Positions 7,736 through 13,603 of a stretch of DNA of 13,603 bases are shown here, piece by piece (positions within the stretch are counted from its first letter, which is position 1; every line of letters starts with the position of its first letter). Where the stretch lies: contig QAXH01006588.1 in NCBI GenBank assembly GCA_004335635.1, forward strand, positions 8,671-22,273, in the 5' to 3' direction. This stretch comes from Chloromonas sp. AAM2 (Eukaryota > Chlorophyta > Chlorophyceae > Chlamydomonadales > Chlamydomonadaceae). Both the position numbers and the translations under genes were made by a program. Under the pieces are notes generated by a model. The model saw only the letters and a program-made list of their open reading frames with translations. It did not search any database and was not told the origin of the DNA.

Positions 7736-9423
7736 CACAGACATGTTGTTGTTACAGCAGCCCAGCGAGACTGCTTCCATTGATGTTGACTGGTTGCGTC
7801 AGCATGTCCTTTGGTACAGTCCTGCAAATGATGATTAATACTCTGTACTTATGGCGCCTGCTTGGCACCAAAGGCCTGGCAGAAGAACACCAATGACTCT
7901 GATCAACTTTGAAACTTGACTGTTCTTTTGCGCACAGCACTTCTCGTGCAAAACAACCAATCACGGCTTGGCGACGCATGCAAGCACATGCCAGCCCCAT
8001 CCATCACTTCAGCGCACGTTTGTCCTTGTGACAAATCATGCATGCCATTCACATAAGGGGAGGGATTCCAGATCGTCCAACCTACATGTGAAGGGGATTA
8101 TGACACACCAGGATAGTAATGGTGGTGGTCACCCCTCGAACCCGTCATTGTGAAAAGACGTCATTTTAAAAAGCCAGTCACATCCATCATCACTACCACA
8201 GGGCTGACCAGGTCAGTCAGTTGACCCTTCATGGCTTACTTGACCAATTGGGTGATTTGACAGCAAGCACTGTTTGTAGACTCATCAGGCAGGTGTCAAC
8301 TGCATGCCCCTGAACACTGAATGATTGCACCTGCCAATCTATGCGGTATATTCGCAGCTCCAACAGTACATCGTTGTGCCCAAAGTGCACTCCCCACGCC
8401 ATGTCATCCAAAAGAAGAAGAAGAAAAAAGAACTTGTCATGATAAATTCTAGGCTGTATTCCAGCCAAAACTGCAATGCCTGAAGCGTTGTGTATGTTGT
8501 GCATGGCATCAACATTAAACGTCAGCTGCGCTTGGCACACACGCAAAGGAGGAAAAGAGCAAGTGCAGTCCACGTCGCTTGCGCAGCGGCAGTGAGTAGT
8601 GTATATGCAAGCGACTGTGATGATGCAAAACTTTGACAAGCGTGCTCGACGGCCCCCCCTTGAACACTAGGGAAAGTGTATTACACTCAAGCACACCGGC
8701 GCAGGCAAGGAAGTGCCAATCAAATCAAAGGATTTGCTTGTAAAGGTGCATGTGTGCATATGTGCCGTGCGTGCATAGTGCCCATGAGCAAAGCGCTCGT
8801 AATGAATCCTGCAGAGTCATGCGTAGATGAAACAGTACAGTGTTTGGCGTGCACTCATGAAATAGAACGCTATGGCACATTTGCCGGGCAAGCCAGCGTC
8901 TATCCATGAGCACGGAGTGTGTCAGTGAGCGTTTGCGTCTGATTTGAAGTGTTACTGAACGTGATTTGCGAGCATTTCTGCTTATCGGCCGCGCAAGGTC
9001 TCACGTGTTGATAAGGCCTGATGCTGCGAAAAGGCAAACCTGAGCAATGTGTGCGACATGCCTTGAGCGACATGCACAAGGATTGGATTCACTGACTTAT
9101 GATTCCTGGATAGCAGCGGCACTTCACAAAAGCTGATGTGATGAATGCGAGTGGGTTCCTAAGGAAGTGCTCCTGAAGATAATACAGAGGATCCCGACGG
9201 GAGCTCCTCGTGCTGTTCCATTAAGCAGTAGATGCACGTCGCATATGCGCCGGCCAACATCTTGCAGCCTTGATTCGGCGCAAGCAAATGGCTGCCTACC
9301 TTTTTCAACTGCAGCCGTGTCCCGCGGGACGATTAGTGTGCGTCGCATGCAGACTTTGGTCGTGCTCGCGACGGATTCCATACCTAGTCAAGCACTACTG
9401 TGATCAGGCGCAGGGCGACGACT
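7736..9423. other. Gene-poor stretch; part is the 3' flank of the FMO gene
   Basis: No gene is supported. The 136-residue minus-strand frame at 8229-8639 has unbiased codons, and its leucine run is a translation of the AAG microsatellite at 8411-8429. The part from about 8690 to 9444 may be the 3' untranslated region of the minus-strand FMO gene, depending on which poly(A) signal is used. Confidence 0.4.
8411..8429. repeat. AAG microsatellite
   Basis: Short (AAG)n run passing into A-rich sequence. It encodes a poly-Leu tract on the minus strand inside a frame that I reject as a gene. Confidence 0.8.
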
Positions 9424-9428
9424 TTACA
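9424..9428 (-). terminator. Candidate UGUAA poly(A) signal of the FMO gene
   Basis: On the minus strand TGTAA lies 17-21 bases after the stop codon at 9445. TGTAA is the established poly(A) signal of chlorophycean algae. It would give an unusually short 3' UTR. The next TGTAA on this strand is at 8681-8685, about 760 bases downstream, which is a more usual distance. The choice is open. Confidence 0.3.
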
Positions 9429-9444
9429 GCGCTAGTTTAGGTCG

Positions 9445-12400
9445 CTAAGCACATGAGTCAACACTGGTAGAGTCCGTTGAACCACGCATGGCGCCCAGCG
9501 TGAAGAAACCCTTGCCCTGACCCCCCGACGTCCTGCTGTAGGGGACGCTGTCTGGAAGTGAATCACGGTCGTTTCTTTTGTCGGTGGTCAACTCGCGATC
9601 GTTGTCGGTTTCGAATGACGGGGCGAGGCGGCGGTTGTCTGGGTTTTGCGCGCGGAGCTGGGCGTCGCATGCAGCGAAGGTGCTTTCGTAGTCCATGGCA
9701 GTGTACGTGCCAAATGCTTCGCTTAGGATGTGCCAGCCCTGCGCACGAACACAGAGCAACAATCAGGCTGAACGAGGCGCGCGGATGGTGAACGGATTAG
9801 GCTAAACGAGGCGTGCATGGCCTTCACAAACGCATTCAATCTGTCTTGAACGCTTCGCTTCCGCCTTTAGTGACATGCGCTTGCCGTGTGATGACCTGCC
9901 CTTTGCCCACTCCTGTCGTACCTTTCGCTTGCGTTTGATTGCCATGTCTTTTGCGAGCTGGTCGTGGTAGAATTGCATGTAGAGCATGATGGCGCTTCCT
10001 CTCGTGCGCTGGTCAGGGAACAACTCGCGCTTCCATCTCCGCTGCGCCGCAACGTCAGCCTGAACGCCGGCAAGGTAAAGTGTGAAGACAGTCATGGCCA
10101 CATCGAGCCAGAGGCCCAAGTCAACACAACGTGCCAGGACAAGGATCAAACTACCGCTGGCTGTGGTTGATCAAAAGCAAATGGCCACGTGAAGGGATCG
10201 GAAACTGGCGTGTTCAACACACTGCCTGATTCGCCACACACCTCCATGACTTCCGTTGCCGGCAGCGGCAATCGACCCGTGAGCACATGTGCCAGCCAGA
10301 GGCTCTGAAGCCCGCTGGTGAGGATGTTGTTGTAGGTGGCCGCTTCGCACCCGATGAAGGCCAGGTTTGGCACCCCGGGGGCCATCATGCTATGGGCAGG
10401 CAGCAGACACTTGATGTGAAGGAATGGTCAATTCAACTGCATTGAGACTACAACGTGGCAATGCGTGGATGGCGGTGTCTACTTCCGGTGTGGTTTGGGA
10501 AAGGGAGGCAGGCACCAATGCGTTGGGGTGCCGGATGCATTTGTTCCATTCTTTCTTTTCGGATGTTCATCGCCTCAACATGTCCACTCACTTGCGATAA
10601 AGGTACAGCCCATCCTTTTGCATTTCCAGCTTGCGCTGCAGTGCCCCGGGCAGGAACTCGTAAGACTTCCGATAACCTGAGTGATGGAGAGGACGTTGAG
10701 GGTGGAAAGCATAGGAAGCGCATGAGGTTGGCCATTGTGACGTAGCGATATAGCACTGCCAGCCTGGTTTTTATTTGCAACCACTAGCACAGCCGGTGAG
10801 AGATTCGGCAGGCTAAGAGTAGGGATCATGCGAGCTGGGAGAAAAGCCCGTGTGGAACAAGAAGAGAGGTCATGCGAGCATTGATATCAGGCTCTGATAT
10901 GCTGATCTGTTGCACCGGAACAGAAACCGAAACACGTGAGATGCACGTTATCAGCCACATGCTACCAGCACACCTGTATTCATGGAATCATAATCAATAT
11001 GAAAGAGCCGTCATAAAGTCACTGATCAGACCAACATGGCAGTACATCAACCAGGCAAACTGTCAGAAACCGACACCACGCACCTGTGCAGTACAGGATG
11101 ACGTCAGCTTCGTGGTAGCTTCTATCCTTGAGAATCACGCCATGCTCTGCCAGGATGTGAAGCTCACCTAATGCACCAGGGTCCAAAGTCAGGTCTAGGT
11201 CAAGCAGCATGCCTCATAATCATGCCTCACAACGCATTTCTCATCACTGCCACCATGCCCGGTTACCCCACGACAATGCAGTTGGTGTCCCTGGTAATGA
11301 TGTCTAATGGTAACGGACACATTGCTTTGTGCACTGACACCTGTGGCCCAGGTGATGTCAGCCATAATTGTTTGCCTACACACCACCACTATTGTTCTGC
11401 CCAATGGCGCACCCACATGTCATGTGATCCCGATCCGTCCTTGTGACTTTGTCTCTGAACTGCGACTTTGCTTCTGAATTGCGACTTTGCATCTGAATCA
11501 CAAATCCGAATTGAGGCGTTCAACGCTCCGCAGCCGCATTGTCATGTCTCGCTGTAGAGTACCCACCACATGGCAATGGCGCACAGCACCACACCCACCT
11601 CTCATGAGCTGCACGTTTCCCGCCTGTCTGACCAGCGCGTCAAAGCTGTTATCCAGGACTATGCCCGTGTGCTGCATGTCGTCCTGCAGGTCGATGACCG
11701 GCAGCCGGTCGGGCGTCAGGTGGAACTGCTTCACGCTCGCCCGCTCCAGGGTGCGCCACAACAGGCTCTTGAACGGCTTGAGGTGCCTGTGGAGCGCCTG
11801 TAACGGGTGCAAGAAAGAGGGGACCGTGCTATGCAAGCGGGCACAGTCACGACAAGGGGATGCAGGCAGCAGAGTGACAGGGTGGATGCAAGGAACGTGC
11901 AAGGAGGGTGTGGGTTACAATAGGCCATGGCAGGAAGCGCAAAGCATTCAAGCATGGCAGACGCGGCGCAGCTTGGGCGTTGCGGGGTTTGCTGTGGACA
12001 GAGGCAGTGCCGGGGGCTACATGGCAGTGGCTTCAGTGCCTGGTGAGTCATGCAGAGCAAGAGCTGCTGCTGGGCGGAGGGCCTAATTACGGGTGGACAT
12101 GCCACGCAAAGCGGTGTGACAGAGTCCAGAGTCCAGGTGGTGGGGTGTGCTTCAAAATGCAGAGGTTGAAATTGCATGTGTCGTGCCCTTGGTTAGCACT
12201 GTGCAGGGGCATCGCAAAGTGTGTTGTGGACATGCAAGGGGAAGCAGAGCCTGGGGTGCGTGATGATACCTTCACTGCCTGCTCGACCAAACCGACTGGC
12301 TCAAACCCAGGTGGAGACGAGGCATGCACTTTGTACAACAGCAGTCCCAACAGCTATATCAACAGCTAGGGTTGAAACAACGTCAAACAGTTCGATGGTC

Positions 12401-13363
12401 TGTACCCCTTGTACAGAACCGAGCAGTCACTACACTAAGGTTGCCCCCAAAAGAAAAGCCAAACTGCCGTATACATGCCAAGTCTGGCTATAGGTTGGCA
12501 AGCCAAGCATGATGGAGGCGTTGAGACACCCTTGTTGTTGGATAGGTTGACGGACGAAAAGAAACCTTGGGAACAAAATTCTTCAGGCGGTGCAATGTCC
12601 TGGCAAGCAGCAGTCAAAGATGCACATGTCTGAACGCATCCGATTTTGCATTGCTTGTCCATGGCCTGACTCAGAGACGTCGAAGCTGCACCTGCCATGG
12701 GCTCGTGACTCACGTGCTTCCACCTCCGCTGCTCGGTGTAGTACGGCGCCACAAAGGACTGCAGCACTCGGCTGTGCAGCACGCACCTAGTGGACACGCC
12801 GCACACCTGGGGAAAGGCAGAGAGAATACTGATAATACTAATAATTAAACTCTTATAAAATCAAACGAATTATGATGATGGTTGTAGGAGGCACTACGTG
12901 GATAGACAGCACACCAGGGCCAGGGGGTACAACATGCGTAGTCAAGGGCATGGCGAGTGATAAGCCTTCCATGACGACGCATGTGCACCAATAGTAGCTA
13001 CTCTGTTTGGTTAGCTGCGTGCCTACAGAAAGTCCTGATGGCAATCTGTTGCCAGAGAAGACGGCATGGACATATGTAGAGTGGGCCTTCGTCTGTTGTG
13101 TATCATTTTCCACCTCACTCCTGTTGCCCACTCCCTACTTGTCCCCCTATTCCTGGAAAGCATACAGCACAGCACGGCACATCCACAACCCTTTCGCATA
13201 CAGTCGTCGAGCCCACCTTTCGCGGAATGGGCCAGTGCGGCTGCCTGAACAGCATGGTGACGGTGCGGGCCGACCCCGCCGCCACCACCTCCGCCACGCA
13301 GTCCAGGGCGGTCTTGCCCGCGCCCACAATCACCACGCGCTTGCCCTGGAGCACGGACAGGTC
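9445..13363 (-). CDS. Flavin-containing monooxygenase (FMO-like), 3' part, eight exons, partial at 5' end
   Basis: Exons on the minus strand: 13217-13363, 12714-12806, 11599-11797, 11084-11167, 10592-10676, 10242-10389, 9922-10059, 9445-9738. They total 1188 nt, giving 395 residues and a TAG at 9445-9447. All introns are GT-AG and all phases agree. FMOs are NADPH- and FAD-dependent enzymes that add one oxygen atom to soft nucleophiles (N or S) or, in relatives, to carbonyl carbons. Visible fragment residues 10-21, V-V-I-V-G-A-G-K-T-A-L-D, are the NADPH-binding Rossmann motif. Residues 168-176, D-V-I-L-Y-C-T-G-Y, are the family's TGY motif, split across exons 4 and 5. D-G-L-Y-L-Y-R then P-N-L-A-F-I-G (about 195-216) and the C-terminal helices with Y-H-D-Q-L-A-K-D (about 283-290) and Y-T-A-M-D-Y (about 310-315) are also typical. 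The FAD motif and the FMO fingerprint, about 180-200 residues, must lie past the right edge. The last 75 or so residues are a polar, Gly/Ser/Asp-rich tail that is not part of the conserved core. Substrate and location cannot be told. Confidence 0.92.
11443..11499. repeat. 19-bp tandem repeat, 3 copies, inside FMO intron 3
   Basis: The unit GCGACTTTGCTTCTGAATT recurs at 11443-11461, 11462-11480 and 11481-11499, with three differences in the first copy and two in the third. It lies wholly inside the intron between FMO exons 3 and 4. Confidence 0.9.
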
Positions 13364-13603
13364 CTGCGGGAACACAGCACAAGGCCTTATGATTATCATT
13401 GTTGATGTGCACAAGCGTTTTGTTGTGTGACTCGGGATCAAACCAAGACTAGTGATAACATCTGGCCATCAGTCCAAGGCTATTCGATTTCTAGCAAATC
13501 TAGCTGATGGCCCCAAAAATTGCTATCACACAGAGTATTGGGGTATTGTTGAAACTGCTGGAGCCATGGTGGGGGGAGGGGATTGTTGTTGTTGTTGTTG
13601 TTG
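13364..13603 (-). other. FMO intron, cut by the window edge
   Basis: The bases just before exon 13217-13363 end in TTCCCGCAG on the minus strand, a normal acceptor. No open, biased segment resembling the FMO fingerprint region lies between 13364 and 13603, so the preceding exon is outside the window. Confidence 0.75.
13583..13603. repeat. (TTG)7 microsatellite at the window edge
   Basis: Seven TTG units run to the last base and may continue beyond it. It is located in the FMO intron that leaves the window. Confidence 0.95.

Noticed and set aside
8229..8639. 136-codon minus-strand frame
   Set aside because: Codon use is unbiased, the leucine run is a microsatellite translation, and no family or splice context is seen. 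A faint resemblance to a retroelement RNase H segment is too weak to report.
11487..12086. Longest open frame in the window, 199 codons on the plus strand
   Set aside because: Its first part is antisense to FMO exon 3 and the rest lies in FMO intron 2. No domain is visible.
12280..12330. tRNA-like CTCAAACCCAGGTGG word
   Set aside because: No acceptor stem, D-arm or anticodon arm can be folded around it.
13007..13430. Plus-strand frames of 110-132 codons
   Set aside because: They are antisense to FMO exon 13217-13363 and its flanking introns.

Overview
The window looks like nuclear DNA of a green alga (Chlorophyta, plausibly a volvocine-type or Dunaliella-like chlorophycean). The reasons are a coding region cut into many short exons with GT-AG introns of about 180-920 nt, G/C-ending codons inside exons against a background of roughly half G+C by eye, a plant/algal-type flavin monooxygenase, and abundant short tandem repeats. 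The species cannot be named from this sequence. Nothing suggests a bacterium, plasmid or virus.

The one gene that can be reconstructed with confidence is on the minus strand at the right (13363 down to 9445). It is the 3' part, eight exons and 395 residues, of a flavin-containing monooxygenase (FMO). All seven introns obey GT-AG, all exon phases agree, and the joined protein carries the NADPH-binding glycine motif, the C-T-G-Y motif and the conserved C-terminal helices of the family. The N-terminal FAD-binding exons lie beyond the right edge.

The middle (about 6053-7278, plus strand) holds a decayed tandem array of kinesin-light-chain-type tetratricopeptide (TPR) repeats. Six recognisable segments lie in shifting frames separated by gaps too small for introns, so this is a pseudogene. 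A short open frame with coding-like codon use (7322-7429) follows it. A perfect 16-bp hairpin (5752-5789) lies upstream, and two diverged copies of a dispersed repeat (about 5166 and 7647) flank it.

The left end (1-2800) contains fragments that look coding but whose product I do not recognise. They include a minus-strand exon at 463-596 with very high G/C third positions, a possible partner exon at 1263-1322, and two facing candidates, an open frame at 2284-2691 (+) and an exon at 2673-2766 (-). These are embedded in several unrelated short tandem arrays (46, 14, 15, 13 and 12 bp units). A 39-bp stretch containing the acceptor and first codons of the 463-596 exon is duplicated 103 bp away, next to a 14-bp array.

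The remaining stretches (about 2770-3940, 3990-5740, 7430-9440 and the FMO introns) show no gene that I can support. I see no tRNA, rRNA, CRISPR or complete transposable element.
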